From: Cytophagales bacterium
GTDB lineage: Bacteria; Bacteroidota; Bacteroidia; Cytophagales; Bernardetiaceae
Length of the DNA: 64,000 bases
Direction of reading: 5' to 3'
Assembly: GCA_013299045.1 (NCBI GenBank)
Contig: JAAFJX010000005.1
Span: 62,001 to 126,000 of the forward strand
Shown piece by piece: positions 8,392 through 17,125 of the stretch (position 1 is the first letter of the stretch; each line of letters opens with the position of its first letter). Both the position numbers and the translations under genes were made by a program. The notes below the pieces were generated by a model. The model had not been told where the DNA came from. It saw only the letters and a list, made by a program, of their open reading frames with translations, and ran no database searches.

Positions 8392-8399
8392 CAAAGGTA
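8392..8399 (-). promoter_or_regulatory. Probable -7 element for rlmB
   Basis: TACCTTTG on the minus strand 56 bp before the rlmB start. The -33 element is weak (GTTG at 17 bp). Confidence 0.5.
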
Positions 8400-8927
8400 G
8401 CTCTTTTTGTGCGTTACAACACACATTAGGCTTAAAAAATCTTGGGCAGCCTTCCCTGTTCTAACCCTCTTGTACTTGCAAAAACGCATCTAAAGCGCTA
8501 TTTCTCTCTAAAAACACGTTTTTAAAATCAAGAGTTGTTTTCTTTTTTGGTCTAGTCGTCTTGAGACATAAAGTAGCATTGCTTTCAAAAAAATAAAAAA
8601 AAAATGGCTCTGGCGCGTAATTTGTCATAGTAGAAATGAGACGTTTGCTCTAACAACCTTCTTGCGAGAGCATTTTGTATCAAAACTATGATAGATAAAC
8701 CTATAAGTTTAAAAAAACGTACAGATTTTCAATAAATCATAGGTTTGATTGAGCTAACAAAGCAAGCGGTCTAATCTATACAAAAGCGTCAAAACAAGAT
8801 CATCCGTTTTGAATAGCCCTTGTAGGTAAAATGCCTCACACAAACGATTAAACGTTGTATGAAAGATTAATTGCTGCTGAAAAGCGCCTAAACGAACCCA
8901 TTTAGTACTTAGCAATCCTAAATTTTT
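8400..8927. other. AT-rich spacer without a recognisable gene
   Basis: No open frame with coding character is seen. It holds an 8-bp inverted repeat (AAACCTAT near 8697, ATAGGTTT near 8744) with a loop of about 30-40 nt, and several A and T runs. The 5' region of the cytochrome gene must lie here, but no convincing -33/-7 pair was found. Confidence 0.5.
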
Positions 8928-9773
8928 ATGAAAGCTATCCGCTTACTGCTATTCTGCTGCTGTATGTATGTTTTAGAGGCTTGTCATTCACATATCCGCA
9001 AAGACGATGTGTTGCATAAGAACTCTGAGTCAACTCCTGGGCAAGTAAGCCTAAGTTTTGTGCTAACAGAGCTAAAAGAGCAAAATAAGCTGCCTACCCT
9101 GCAAAGGCTCACACTTCCTAAAGACCCGCTTTATGGTAAAAGCAAAGTATTTGAGGGCTTCTATCTCAAAGACTTTTTAGACTCCCTCGTCAATTATAAA
9201 ATCTTTGTGCCTAACCAGACCCAAGTCATTTTTATCTGCACTGATGGCTATACTTCTAGCATTGGTCTTGCTGAAATTTTAGCAAAAAATCCTTTTGTGG
9301 CTGTCCATGACCGCAGCAGCCCAGATGGTGGCGACTGGGAGAAAGTCCGTGAACAAACCGGCAAACTGATATCGCCTAAGCCCTTTTACATGGTTTGGAC
9401 TCAGCCCGATGCTCAAAATGTACGCGAGTATCCATGGCCATATAACCTCATGACTATAGAGATTGTTCCTAATCAACTTGCCTATGGCGCATCTTACCCC
9501 AAAAATTCCAAAACCTATGGTGAAGGTTTTTTCTTATTCAAGAATAACTGTATGTCTTGTCATTCTGTTAAAAATGTAGGCGGCAACATAGGCCCAGACC
9601 TCAGTGCACCAAACAACATATTGAGCCGTTGGGAGCGAAAAGAACTCATAAATTTTATCAAAGACCCTACAAAACTGCGTCCAAATACTAAAATGCCTGC
9701 CTCACGTTATCTCAATGATGCAGACCTTGATAAAATCATAGACTATTTGGACTACATGGGAAAAAAAGAGTAA
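8928..9773 (+). CDS. Exported protein with a sulfite-oxidase-like domain and C-terminal cytochrome c
   Basis: A 281-residue protein with an N-terminal lipoprotein-like signal (lipobox LEAC, Cys near residue 19). Residues 60-190 resemble the oxidoreductase molybdopterin-binding fold (VIFICTDGYTSSIGLAEIL, YPWPYNLMTIEIV) but without an obvious cofactor cysteine. The last 90 residues are a single-haem cytochrome c domain: haem motif CMSCH near residue 206, axial Met in NTKMPASRY, ending DLDKIIDYLDYMG. It probably passes electrons in the periplasm or at the outer membrane. The middle-domain call is by resemblance; the cytochrome call is firm. Confidence 0.8.
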   Translation: MKAIRLLLFCCCMYVLEACHSHIRKDDVLHKNSESTPGQVSLSFVLTELKEQNKLPTLQRLTLPKDPLYGKSKVFEGFYLKDFLDSLVNYKIFVPNQTQVIFICTDGYTSSIGLAEILAKNPFVAVHDRSSPDGGDWEKVREQTGKLISPKPFYMVWTQPDAQNVREYPWPYNLMTIEIVPNQLAYGASYPKNSKTYGEGFFLFKNNCMSCHSVKNVGGNIGPDLSAPNNILSRWERKELINFIKDPTKLRPNTKMPASRYLNDADLDKIIDYLDYMGKKE

Positions 9774-9833
9774 CTTTGGCTCTCTTTTTACAAAAAAAAT
9801 GCCTTTGGTGTGCCAACAATCAATCGCTTTGTT

Positions 9834-10613
9834 ATGACTTCAGCAGCCATAAAAGTTACTTTTCTGGGAACAGGCACTTCGCAGGGAGTTCCTGTTATTG
9901 GCTGCCAATGTGAGGTTTGTGCTTCGGCAGACCCCCGCGACAACCGTACACGCAGCGCCCTGCTCGTAGAAAGCCAGCAAGCTCATTTCGTGATAGATAC
10001 AGGGCCTGATTTTCGTTTTCAAATGCTAAGAGAGAAGGTTTCTAGGCTAGATGCGGTTCTCTTTACGCACGAACACAAAGACCATACGGCCGGCCTAGAC
10101 GACGTGCGCTCGTTCAACTTTTTGCAAAAAAAAGATATGCCCATTTATGGTAGAAAGCACGTTCTAGAGCAGATAAAGCGTGAGTTTGCTTATATATTTG
10201 CCGAGCACAAATACCCTGGCATTCCGTCTGTAGAAACTCATATTGTTGATAATAAAATATTTTTCATCAACGGCTTGCCCATTACTCCCGTCGAGGTGCT
10301 ACATTACAAATTGCCTATTTTTGGCTACCGGGTGGGCAATTTTGCCTACATCACTGATGCCAAAAGCATTAGCGAAGCCGAAAAAGAAAAACTAAAAGGG
10401 CTTGATGTGTTGGTGTTGAACGCCTTACAACATACCGAGCATCTGGCGCACCTTACCCTAAGCGAAGCCGTTGCTCTAGCCCAAGAACTGAACCCTAGAA
10501 TGTGCTACCTGACCCATTTGAGCCATAAAATGGGAACGCACCAGAATACTGCCGCTGGCCTTCCGCCAAACGTACAGATTGCTTACGATGGCCTCAAACT
10601 GGAGGTATTCTAA
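9834..10613 (+). CDS. MBL-fold metallo-hydrolase, PhnP-like
   Basis: A 259-residue metallo-beta-lactamase-fold protein. The ATG at 9834 is preferred to a GTG at 9810 because the conserved fold starts directly after it (VTFLGTGTSQGVPVIGC). Metal ligands are visible in THEHKDHTAGLDD (HxHxDH), in a later Asp (ITDAKS) and in THLSHKMGTH. An early Cys pair (CQCEVC) fits the structural zinc site of PhnP-type cyclic phosphodiesterases. The substrate is probably a cyclic phosphate or related ester. No phosphonate genes are nearby, so the role is uncertain. Confidence 0.82.
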   Translation: MTSAAIKVTFLGTGTSQGVPVIGCQCEVCASADPRDNRTRSALLVESQQAHFVIDTGPDFRFQMLREKVSRLDAVLFTHEHKDHTAGLDDVRSFNFLQKKDMPIYGRKHVLEQIKREFAYIFAEHKYPGIPSVETHIVDNKIFFINGLPITPVEVLHYKLPIFGYRVGNFAYITDAKSISEAEKEKLKGLDVLVLNALQHTEHLAHLTLSEAVALAQELNPRMCYLTHLSHKMGTHQNTAAGLPPNVQIAYDGLKLEVF

Positions 10614-10670
10614 AAAATATGATGTAGCTTTGTGGCTCTATTCTAGCCCAAAAGCCGATTCCAGACCATT

Positions 10671-12269
10671 ATGGCCGACCTCAACAGTCCATTTGAAGAA
10701 ACAGACAACTCCCAAAAACTTGATGCCAAAAGCGCCCGTCAATCCTATATCTTAAAACTCGCGCTCTTTGCCACAGGTCTTGCTGGTATTGTGGCAGAGT
10801 ATATTCTTTCTACTTTGGCCACTTACTTCCTCGGCGATTCTGTTTTCCAATGGACTATGGTGCTTTCTTTAATGCTCTTCGCTATGGGCTTGGGTAGCCG
10901 TATCAGCAAACATATAGACGACCACCTTCTTGAAAAATTTATAATTTCTGAGTTCGTTTTGTCAATTTTAAGCGCTTTTAGTGCTTCGCTAACCTACATA
11001 GGCGCTGCTCATACGGACTACCTATTTCTCTTGATTTACAGCATGAGTATAGGTATAGGTTTGCTTATTGGTATGGAAATTCCCCTCGTCATGCGCATCA
11101 ATAATTCCTATGAAGCGCTCAAAGTTAATATTTCCAGCGTCATGGAAAAAGACTATTATGGCAGCTTGATTGGTGGATTATTTTTTGCATTTGTGGGTGT
11201 ACCCTATTTGGGTTTAACGTACACACCTTTTGTGCTTGGTATTGTCAATTTTGCTGTGGCTGCGGTGCTGCTGTATCAACTGCGCGAACTGATAGACAAA
11301 ACATGGCTGAACAAAATGGTTGTGTTTTGTATATTAGTGGCATCTATTTTATTTTTAGGACTTTATACTGCCAAAGACATCATTCTTTATGGCGAACAAA
11401 AACGTTATACAGATAAAGTCATTTTTGAAAAGCTAACTCGCTATCAACAAATTGTCATTACAGAATGGAAAGATAAACATTGGCTTTATCTGAACAACCA
11501 TCAGCAGCTCAGCACCGTTGATGAGTGGCTCTACCATGAACCGCTTGTACACCCTGTTATGAATCTGACCAAGACTCCACATCATGTACTCGTTTTGGGT
11601 GGTGGAGATGGCTGCGCTGTTCGTGAAGTACTTAAATATGAGAACGTTCGGCTCATAACCTTGGTGGACTTAGACCCCGATATGACCAAGCTAGGTTTGG
11701 AGCACCCCGTATTGAGAGAAGCGAACCAAGACGCACTCCATGACCCCAAAGTAAAAATAATCAACCAAGATGCTTACAGCTATTTAGCCAAAACATTAGA
11801 TTATTTTGATGTCATGATAATTGACTTCCCTGACCCTCAAAACGCTGATTTGAGCCGTTTGTATTCCTTAGAATTTTTCAAGCTCTGCCAAAAACAACTT
11901 CGTCCGGAGGGGGTGCTCATAACACAGTCGGGGAGTCCTTATTATGCGCCTGATGCTTTCAAGTGCATACAGCGCACACTCAACGCGGCAGGTTTCAGCA
12001 CGCTCCCCCTACACAACCAAGTTCTAACTATGGGAGAATGGGGCTGGGTTATTGGTAGTAAGTATATTCCTCAAGCGCAACTCAAGCCAATACTTCAAAG
12101 AATGGAGTTCAAAAATGTTCAAACACGCTGGCTCAATAACGAGTCCATGCAGTTGATAACCTCTTTTGGTAAAGACCTAGCCCCGCGCCAAGATAGTGTA
12201 GAAATCAATACCATACACAATCCTGTTTTGCATACCTACTACAACAAGGGCAACTGGGCACTCTGGTAG
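10671..12269 (+). CDS. Membrane-bound spermidine-synthase-like protein
   Basis: A 532-residue two-part protein. Residues 25-240 hold about seven membrane helices starting LALFATGLAGIVAEYILSTL. Residues 255-490 are a spermidine-synthase/aminopropyltransferase fold: VLVLGGGDGCAVREVL binds the decarboxylated SAM or similar nucleotide, LVDLDPDMTKLG follows, then DVMIIDFPDPQNADLSRLYS at the active site. The conserved Asp before the gate is in DFPDP. Such fusions are common in bacteria but their reaction has mostly not been shown, so polyamine transfer is plausible rather than established. It sits 57 bp after the MBL gene and ends at a strong terminator. Confidence 0.85.
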   Translation: MADLNSPFEETDNSQKLDAKSARQSYILKLALFATGLAGIVAEYILSTLATYFLGDSVFQWTMVLSLMLFAMGLGSRISKHIDDHLLEKFIISEFVLSILSAFSASLTYIGAAHTDYLFLLIYSMSIGIGLLIGMEIPLVMRINNSYEALKVNISSVMEKDYYGSLIGGLFFAFVGVPYLGLTYTPFVLGIVNFAVAAVLLYQLRELIDKTWLNKMVVFCILVASILFLGLYTAKDIILYGEQKRYTDKVIFEKLTRYQQIVITEWKDKHWLYLNNHQQLSTVDEWLYHEPLVHPVMNLTKTPHHVLVLGGGDGCAVREVLKYENVRLITLVDLDPDMTKLGLEHPVLREANQDALHDPKVKIINQDAYSYLAKTLDYFDVMIIDFPDPQNADLSRLYSLEFFKLCQKQLRPEGVLITQSGSPYYAPDAFKCIQRTLNAAGFSTLPLHNQVLTMGEWGWVIGSKYIPQAQLKPILQRMEFKNVQTRWLNNESMQLITSFGKDLAPRQDSVEINTIHNPVLHTYYNKGNWALW

Positions 12270-12298
12270 GCCATAATTTTACTAGATGAGTGCCATAA

Positions 12299-12334
12299 AA
12301 AAAGAAACCGTACAAGATTGTGCGGTTTCTTTAG
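12299..12334 (+). terminator. Terminator after the spermidine-synthase-like gene
   Basis: A stem AAAGAAACCG/CGGTTTCTTT, extended by an inner ACA/TGT pairing, with T-rich flanks. It could also serve the opposite-strand lipoprotein gene. Confidence 0.8.
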
Positions 12335-12407
12335 ATATATTGGCTTTGTACTTTTTTAAAATGGTTGGGCAACCAGGGCACAAAACATTGTCTTAATTCG
12401 CTTCGAA

Positions 12408-12617
12408 TTAGTTGCCAGAAGAAGTAGCAGCAGACTCAGCAGCAGAACCAGCAGTAGAGTCTGCAGAAGTAGCAGATTCAACAGCAGACTCAACAGCAGA
12501 CTCAGCTGTATCAACAGCAGAATCAGTAGCAGAATCAACAGCTTCGCCAGTTTTGCCACCGCAAGACGCGAATACGAACATACCAGCAACGAGAGCAAGA
12601 GCAAATACTTTTTTCAT
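12408..12617 (-). CDS. Small low-complexity lipoprotein
   Basis: A 69-residue protein. The ATG at 12617 starts MKKVFALALVAGMFVFASC, a strong lipoprotein signal with lipobox FASC. The mature part, about 50 residues, is made almost only of Ala, Ser, Asp, Glu, Thr and Val in a loose repeated pattern (VDSATDSAVDTAESAVES). It is likely an acidic, disordered or helical surface tether. The DNA is a matching low-complexity tract (GCAGA/TCAACA repeats), so unrelated frames are open across it. A perfect promoter lies 67 bp upstream. No function is known. Confidence 0.75.
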   Translation of the reverse strand: MKKVFALALVAGMFVFASCGGKTGEAVDSATDSAVDTAESAVESAVESATSADSTAGSAAESAATSSGN

Positions 12618-12683
12618 TGGATTTTGAATGTTTAAAATGATATGATTCAATTTTCAAAAGGGGAGTTGGTCGTTAAACCGTTG

Positions 12684-12714
12684 CAAAGGTAAGGCTAAAA
12701 AAATCATCTCCAAA
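12684..12714 (-). promoter_or_regulatory. Promoter of the small lipoprotein
   Basis: On the minus strand TTTG is followed after exactly 19 bp by TACCTTTG (at 12691-12684), matching the Bacteroidota consensus. The remaining 200 bp up to the tRNA is AT-rich with no visible gene. Confidence 0.78.
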
Positions 12715-12923
12715 ATTTTTAGCACTTTTTTATTTAATTTTCATTAACAAATTTATTGTGCTTTAATTTAAAATTCTTTGTTTTATTCAAAAAAAACAAT
12801 CCTAAAAGCACTCTAGTAACTTTTTGTATTAAAAAAATACCAAAACCTATTTTTTAATATTTATTAAATGATTTGTTAATGAAAAATCAATTTGCAGATT
12901 CAATCAACGTAAATTTCAAAAAA

Positions 12924-12998
12924 TGGGTTGTATTGGATTCGAACCAACGACCCCCACCCTGTCAAGGTGGTGCTCTAAACCAGCTGAGCTAACAACCC
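12924..12998 (-). tRNA. tRNA-Val(GAC)
   Basis: A 75-nt cloverleaf: acceptor GGGTTGT/ACAACCC, anticodon stem CCACC/GGTGG around TTGACAG giving anticodon GAC, T arm GTTGGTTCGAATCCAAT, discriminator A. CCA is not encoded. Confidence 0.96.
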
Positions 12999-13016
12999 TT
13001 TTTTCAGATTTGCGGC

Positions 13017-13048
13017 GCAAAGTTAAATGCTTTTTATAAAAACACAAA
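13017..13048 (-). promoter_or_regulatory. Promoter of tRNA-Val
   Basis: TTTG-N19-TAACTTTG on the minus strand, with the -7 element at 13025-13018, 20 bp before the tRNA. Confidence 0.75.
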
Positions 13049-13286
13049 CTTTTTATCCCATTTTAGATAATGCTGCACCGCATTCTATGTACACTTCGGT
13101 TTCAAACAATAAAGAATAGAATAAGTTAGGGCTATGGTTAAATATTAAAACGCTTTAAATCAATATATTAGGCAATATATATCTCTTTTTCTAAAAGGTT
13201 TTAATATTTTAGGCCACAAAACCTTAGCGAATACTAATTTTTTAAATAATTTTGCCATTAGTTTTAATCCGCCAAAAGCAACGTTT

Positions 13287-13934
13287 ATGAAACAGATTTT
13301 CCAACAAATTATATGCTCTTGCGCTTTATGGCTGCTTTGGGGCTGGCAGGCGCAGGCAGTTCTGGCGCAGGGCGAAGAAAAAGCCAAAGAAATGCACCCA
13401 AACGGTGTTGTAAAAGCCGAAGGACGTAAAGTAGATGGCAAAAAGCAAGGCTACTGGTTTTACTATTACCCAAGCGCCAAAGTAATGGCTTTTGAAAAGT
13501 ACAAAGACGATATTCTGGACGGTGTGGCTAAGTATTATGACCAGAACGGTATTCTTGAACGCCGCGAAATTTGGGCAAATGGCGCTAAGCAAGACTCTGC
13601 CTACACTTACTATCCAGACGGCAGCATGAAAAAACTAGGAATTTATAAAAATGACCTTTACGAAGGTCTCTGGTTACACTATTTTGCAGACGGAAAACTT
13701 CAACAAAAGGCTTACTACCGCGGCGGCCAGTTAGATGGCACTTTTGAAGTCAATAATCCTGACGGTACGTCTCTCCAAAAAGGCGCTTACAAAAATGGTA
13801 AAGAGGACGGCTACTGGTATTTTTATAACGAAAAAGGTGCTTTATTAAATGAAGGTGCTTTTGTTGAAGGCAAAAAAACCGGGGACTGGTTCAAGTACTC
13901 CAAAAGTGGTAAAAAGAAAAAAATGAAAGTGTAA
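13287..13934 (+). CDS. Exported MORN/YwqK-like repeat protein
   Basis: A 215-residue protein with a signal peptide (to about residue 28, ending VLAQG). The mature part is a run of 20-25-residue repeats of the form NG..K.EG.y.dG...G.W..Y...G, for example KLGIYKNDLYEGLWLHYFADG and KNGKEDGYWYFYNEKG. This is the pattern of MORN repeats and of proteins annotated as YwqK-family antitoxins, but no toxin partner is near and a true antitoxin role is unlikely. The C-terminus is strongly basic (KSGKKKKMKV). It is 26 bp before pyrB and may share its transcript. TAATTTTG at 13247-13254 is a possible -7 element. Confidence 0.78.
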   Translation: MKQIFQQIICSCALWLLWGWQAQAVLAQGEEKAKEMHPNGVVKAEGRKVDGKKQGYWFYYYPSAKVMAFEKYKDDILDGVAKYYDQNGILERREIWANGAKQDSAYTYYPDGSMKKLGIYKNDLYEGLWLHYFADGKLQQKAYYRGGQLDGTFEVNNPDGTSLQKGAYKNGKEDGYWYFYNEKGALLNEGAFVEGKKTGDWFKYSKSGKKKKMKV

Positions 13935-13960
13935 GTTCTCTCACGAAAAGCATCAAACTT

Positions 13961-14905
13961 ATGTCTGCGCTCAGTACCAAGCATCTTTTGGGCATCAAAG
14001 ACCTACAAAAAGAAGATATTTTGCGGATTTTTGAAACCGCTGAAGAATTTAAGGGAGTTCTGAACAGGCCCATCAAAAAAGTGCCATCTCTGCGCGATAT
14101 AACTGTTGCTAATCTATTTTTTGAAAATTCTACCCGTACTCGCCTCTCTTTTGAGTTGGCCGCCAAGCGCCTTTCGGCAGATGTTGTCAGTTTTTCTGCT
14201 GCCACTAGCTCCGTCAAGAAGGGTGAAACTTTACTGGATACTGCCAAGAATATTTTGGCAATGAAAGTAGATATGATAGTCATGCGGCATTCCAGCCCTG
14301 GAGCGCCGCACTATCTCGCGCAGCGCGTACCCTGCGTGGTTGTGAATGCGGGCGATGGCACACACGAGCATCCTACGCAAGCCTTACTTGATGCTTACTC
14401 TATGCGCGAACGACTTGGAAAAGAACTCTACGGCGTTCGTGTGGCTATCATTGGCGATATCTGGCACTCAAGAGTGGCGCTTTCCAATATCTTTGCGCTC
14501 AAAAAATTAGGTGCAGAGGTGATGGTATGCGGCCCACCTACCCTTATCCCCCCCTACATCGCCTCACTAGGCGTTTTGGTAGAATATCAACTCAAAAAAG
14601 CTTTGGCTTGGTGCGATGTGGCCAATGTCTTGCGAATACAACTAGAGCGCCAAGACTCCTCTGTTCAAGACATACCTTCTCTTCGCGAGTATGCGCTGCA
14701 TTACGGCATCAATAAAGCCATGCTAGATGCTCTAGCCAAGCCTATTGTACTCATGCACCCTGGCCCTATCAACAGAGGTGTAGAATTGAGTTCAGATGCT
14801 GCCGATAGTGAACACTCTATTATACTAGACCAAGTAGAAAACGGCGTTGCCATCCGCATGGCAGTCCTTTATCTTCTGGCCACAGAGCTGAATTTACACA
14901 ACTAG
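13961..14905 (+). CDS. pyrB: Aspartate carbamoyltransferase, catalytic subunit
   Basis: A 314-residue enzyme that joins carbamoyl phosphate and L-aspartate in the committed step of pyrimidine synthesis. Carbamoyl-phosphate site FFENSTRTRLSFE near residue 55, the SSVKKGETLLDT loop, HPTQALLDAYS near residue 136, GDIWHSRVALSN and the closing MHPGPINRGVE are all present. Size fits the stand-alone catalytic chain. No pyrI, pyrC or pyrR lies next to it, and no attenuator was seen. Confidence 0.96.
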   Translation: MSALSTKHLLGIKDLQKEDILRIFETAEEFKGVLNRPIKKVPSLRDITVANLFFENSTRTRLSFELAAKRLSADVVSFSAATSSVKKGETLLDTAKNILAMKVDMIVMRHSSPGAPHYLAQRVPCVVVNAGDGTHEHPTQALLDAYSMRERLGKELYGVRVAIIGDIWHSRVALSNIFALKKLGAEVMVCGPPTLIPPYIASLGVLVEYQLKKALAWCDVANVLRIQLERQDSSVQDIPSLREYALHYGINKAMLDALAKPIVLMHPGPINRGVELSSDAADSEHSIILDQVENGVAIRMAVLYLLATELNLHN

Positions 14906-14979
14906 CCCTCTCTTCAAAAGGTTTTATAAGATATTTCCAATAAATGTCTTCTTATGACCTGCCTGTTTTAGAAACACCC

Positions 14980-15097
14980 TCACTTGATTTTGCCAGTTAT
15001 CTGACAAAGTGGGTTAAAAACTAAGATGTTTTGAAGATGAAGTTCTTGTTTAATTTTCTGACAACAAGCACTCTAGATGTATTTTAAGGGAAGACTA
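14980..15097 (+). repeat. Copy A of the TAGTCKTCCC repeat: probable insertion-sequence right end
   Basis: Read on the minus strand from 15097 it begins TAGTCTTCCCTTAAAATACA and continues through a GTCAGAAAATTAAAC block at 15048-15062. It aligns over about 118 bp with 45153-45272. On the plus strand it includes a short frame, ATG at 14944 to TAA at 15024, ending DFASYLTKWVKN; the other copy has the same end broken by stops. This looks like the last codons of a lost transposase followed by its terminal inverted repeat. That is an inference from two copies. Confidence 0.6.
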
Positions 15098-15119
15098 TTA
15101 GGTATTGTCTTCGGACAAG

Positions 15120-15157
15120 AAAAAGAGGCTAAAATCTTACGACTAGCCTCTTTTTTT
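15120..15157 (-). terminator. Terminator of the tuf operon
   Basis: A perfect stem AAAAGAGGCTA/TAGCCTCTTTT with a 12-nt loop, 30 bp after the tuf stop. Poly-T on both sides makes it bidirectional. Confidence 0.85.
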
Positions 15158-15186
15158 TATTTAGGTGGGACTAGGCCCTGTTGAAA

Positions 15187-16374
15187 TTACTCAACAATTT
15201 CAGTAACCTGACCAGCGCCTACTGTACGACCGCCTTCGCGAATCGCAAAACGCAAGCCCTTGTCCATAGCGATTGGCTTCTGGAGGTGTACCTCAATAGA
15301 GATATTATCGCCAGGCATAACCATTTCTACGTTTTCAGGAAGTTGTACTGCACCAGTTACGTCTGTTGTACGGAAGTAGAACTGCGGCGTATAGCCTTTG
15401 AAGAATGGAGTGTGGCGACCACCTTCTTCTTTCTTCAAAACGTAAACTTCGCACTTAAACTTCACGTGAGTTTTGATAGTACCCGGCTTAGCAATAACCA
15501 TACCGCGACGGATAGCTTCTTTTTCAATACCACGGAGGAGAAGACCAACGTTGTCGCCAGCTTCACCGCTATCCAACAATTTACGGAACATTTCCACACC
15601 TGTTACAGTTGATTTGAGAGGCGCTTCGCCTAAGCCCAAAATTTCAACTGCTTCGCCAACGTTTACAATACCGCGCTCAATACGACCAGTAGCAACCGTA
15701 CCACGGCCAGTGATAGAGAACACGTCTTCAACAGGCATCAAGAAAGGCTTATCAGTAATACGTTCCGGAATTGGAATGAAACTATCTACTTCAGACATCA
15801 ACGTTTCAATAGTAGAAACCCAGCTAGGCTCGCCGTTCAACCCGCCAAGAGCTGAACCACGAACGACAGGGATAGCGTCGCCATCAAAGCCATAGAAGCT
15901 CAAGAGCTCGCGAATCTCCATTTCAACGAGGTCGAGGAGCTCAGTATCGTCCACCATATCCACTTTGTTCATAAACACAACAATAGCAGGAACGCCTACT
16001 TGGCGTGCCAACAGAATGTGCTCACGAGTTTGTGGCATAGGGCCGTCTGTAGCAGCCACAACAAGGATAGCGCCGTCCATTTGGGCAGCACCAGTAACCA
16101 TGTTTTTTACATAGTCAGCGTGGCCAGGGCAATCAACGTGTGCGTAGTGGCGGTTTACTGTTTCATATTCAACGTGAGCCGTATTGATAGTAATACCTCT
16201 TTCTTTTTCTTCAGGGGCGTTATCAATAGAGTCAAAGCTACGCAATTGCGCAAGCCCTTTGTTGGCCAATACAGTTGTGATGGCAGCGGTCAATGTAGTT
16301 TTGCCGTGGTCAACGTGACCAATAGTGCCAATGTTTACGTGGGGCTTATTCTTAACGAATTTCTCCTTTGCCAT
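15187..16374 (-). CDS. tuf: Translation elongation factor Tu
   Basis: A 395-residue GTPase that delivers aminoacyl-tRNA to the ribosome. G1 [14 protein letters not shown], the switch [16 protein letters not shown]3 [13 protein letters not shown]4 NKVDMVDD and G5 SAL are all intact; domains 2 and 3 follow to a normal C-terminus (QVTEIVE). It is the last gene of a tRNA-Tyr, tRNA-Gly, tRNA-Thr, tuf unit. The terminator directly after it separates it from any secE/nusG genes, which are not in the window. Confidence 0.99.
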   Translation of the reverse strand: MAKEKFVKNKPHVNIGTIGHVDHGKTTLTAAITTVLANKGLAQLRSFDSIDNAPEEKERGITINTAHVEYETVNRHYAHVDCPGHADYVKNMVTGAAQMDGAILVVAATDGPMPQTREHILLARQVGVPAIVVFMNKVDMVDDTELLDLVEMEIRELLSFYGFDGDAIPVVRGSALGGLNGEPSWVSTIETLMSEVDSFIPIPERITDKPFLMPVEDVFSITGRGTVATGRIERGIVNVGEAVEILGLGEAPLKSTVTGVEMFRKLLDSGEAGDNVGLLLRGIEKEAIRRGMVIAKPGTIKTHVKFKCEVYVLKKEEGGRHTPFFKGYTPQFYFRTTDVTGAVQLPENVEMVMPGDNISIEVHLQKPIAMDKGLRFAIREGGRTVGAGQVTEIVE

Positions 16375-16481
16375 TTCTTTAGCAAAAATTAATGGTTAGA
16401 AAACTTTTTCAGAGAAAACCCTTGTAGCAAGGCCACAAAGGCTAGATTTTACGGAACCATAACTGCACAAAAAGGTATTAG

Positions 16482-16553
16482 AGCCAACGATGGGGATTGA
16501 ACCCACGACCTCTTCCTTACCAAGGAAGCACTCTACCACTGAGCTACGTCGGC
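16482..16553 (-). tRNA. tRNA-Thr(GGT)
   Basis: A 72-nt cloverleaf: acceptor GCCGACG/CGTTGGC, anticodon stem CTTCC/GGAAG around TTGGTAA giving anticodon GGT. It is the last tRNA before tuf, about 107 bp upstream of the start codon. Confidence 0.96.
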
Positions 16554-16637
16554 TAGCAACGAGGTGATTGGCTTTTAAGCCTTTTCTGCCGCGGTATATC
16601 TCTTTTTGATTCATAAACGGAAAGAACGCTCAATCTG

Positions 16638-16710
16638 AGCGGGAGACGAGGCTCGAACCCGCGACCTACAGCTTGGAAGGCTGTCGCTCTACCAACTGAG
16701 CTACTCCCGC
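16638..16710 (-). tRNA. tRNA-Gly(TCC)
   Basis: A 73-nt cloverleaf: acceptor GCGGGAG/CTCCCGC, loop CTTCCAA giving anticodon TCC. Its body is close to the GCC isoacceptors at 4195 and 4436. Confidence 0.97.
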
Positions 16711-16791
16711 ATAACAATAACAACAAACGGACTTGTCGTTACAATAATAACTGAAACAACTGATTCGTACTCATTCAGTTTTAATAAAACT

Positions 16792-16877
16792 TGGTGGGGG
16801 AAGCAGGATTCGAACCTACGAAGACATAAGTCAAAGGATTTACAGTCCTTCCCAGTTGGCCGCTTTGGTATTCCCCC
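16792..16877 (-). tRNA. tRNA-Tyr(GTA)
   Basis: A class II tRNA with long variable arm. Anticodon stem GGA/TCC encloses CTGTAAA, giving GTA; acceptor GGGGGAA/TTCCCCC, discriminator A. Unlike the other tRNAs here it has an encoded CCA (16792-16794). Confidence 0.95.
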
Positions 16878-16903
16878 TTATTACTACTTATTTATTTGAC
16901 GGT

Positions 16904-16935
16904 GCAAAGGTACGCTTGTTTTTTTAAATTCCAAT
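16904..16935 (-). promoter_or_regulatory. Promoter of the tRNA-Tyr/Gly/Thr-tuf operon
   Basis: ATTG-N19-TACCTTTG on the minus strand, with the -7 element at 16912-16905, about 28 bp before tRNA-Tyr. Confidence 0.72.
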
Positions 16936-17045
16936 ATCTTTTTGAAATGTTTTTTATATTTTTTCCAAATCGGATTGAAAATGCCCTAAGACTCGCCTGA
17001 CTACCGCTGCCTCAAACCCATCAAATTGTATCAATAATTAAAAAC

Positions 17046-17078
17046 AAAAGCCCCCATAAAATATTTATAAGGGCTTTA
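17046..17078 (-). terminator. Terminator after the 72-residue gene
   Basis: A stem AAAAGCCC/GGGCTTTA with an inner ATAAA/TTTAT pairing, 48 bp after the stop of the gene at 17126. Confidence 0.65.
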
Positions 17079-17125
17079 CTAGTAGTAGATTGTGATGCTG
17101 GCGAGTAAAAAAAGCGCTCGTACTC

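Noticed and set aside
12356-12627. Overlapping Leu-rich and acidic frames on both strands across the small lipoprotein
   Set aside because: They are by-products of the repeated codons in the lipoprotein gene; only one frame has a signal peptide and lipobox.
13287-13934. Toxin-antitoxin antitoxin (YwqK annotation)
   Set aside because: The protein is exported and no toxin gene is adjacent; the name reflects repeat similarity only.
15181-16392. Several long plus-strand frames opposite tuf
   Set aside because: They are shadows produced by strong codon preference in tuf.
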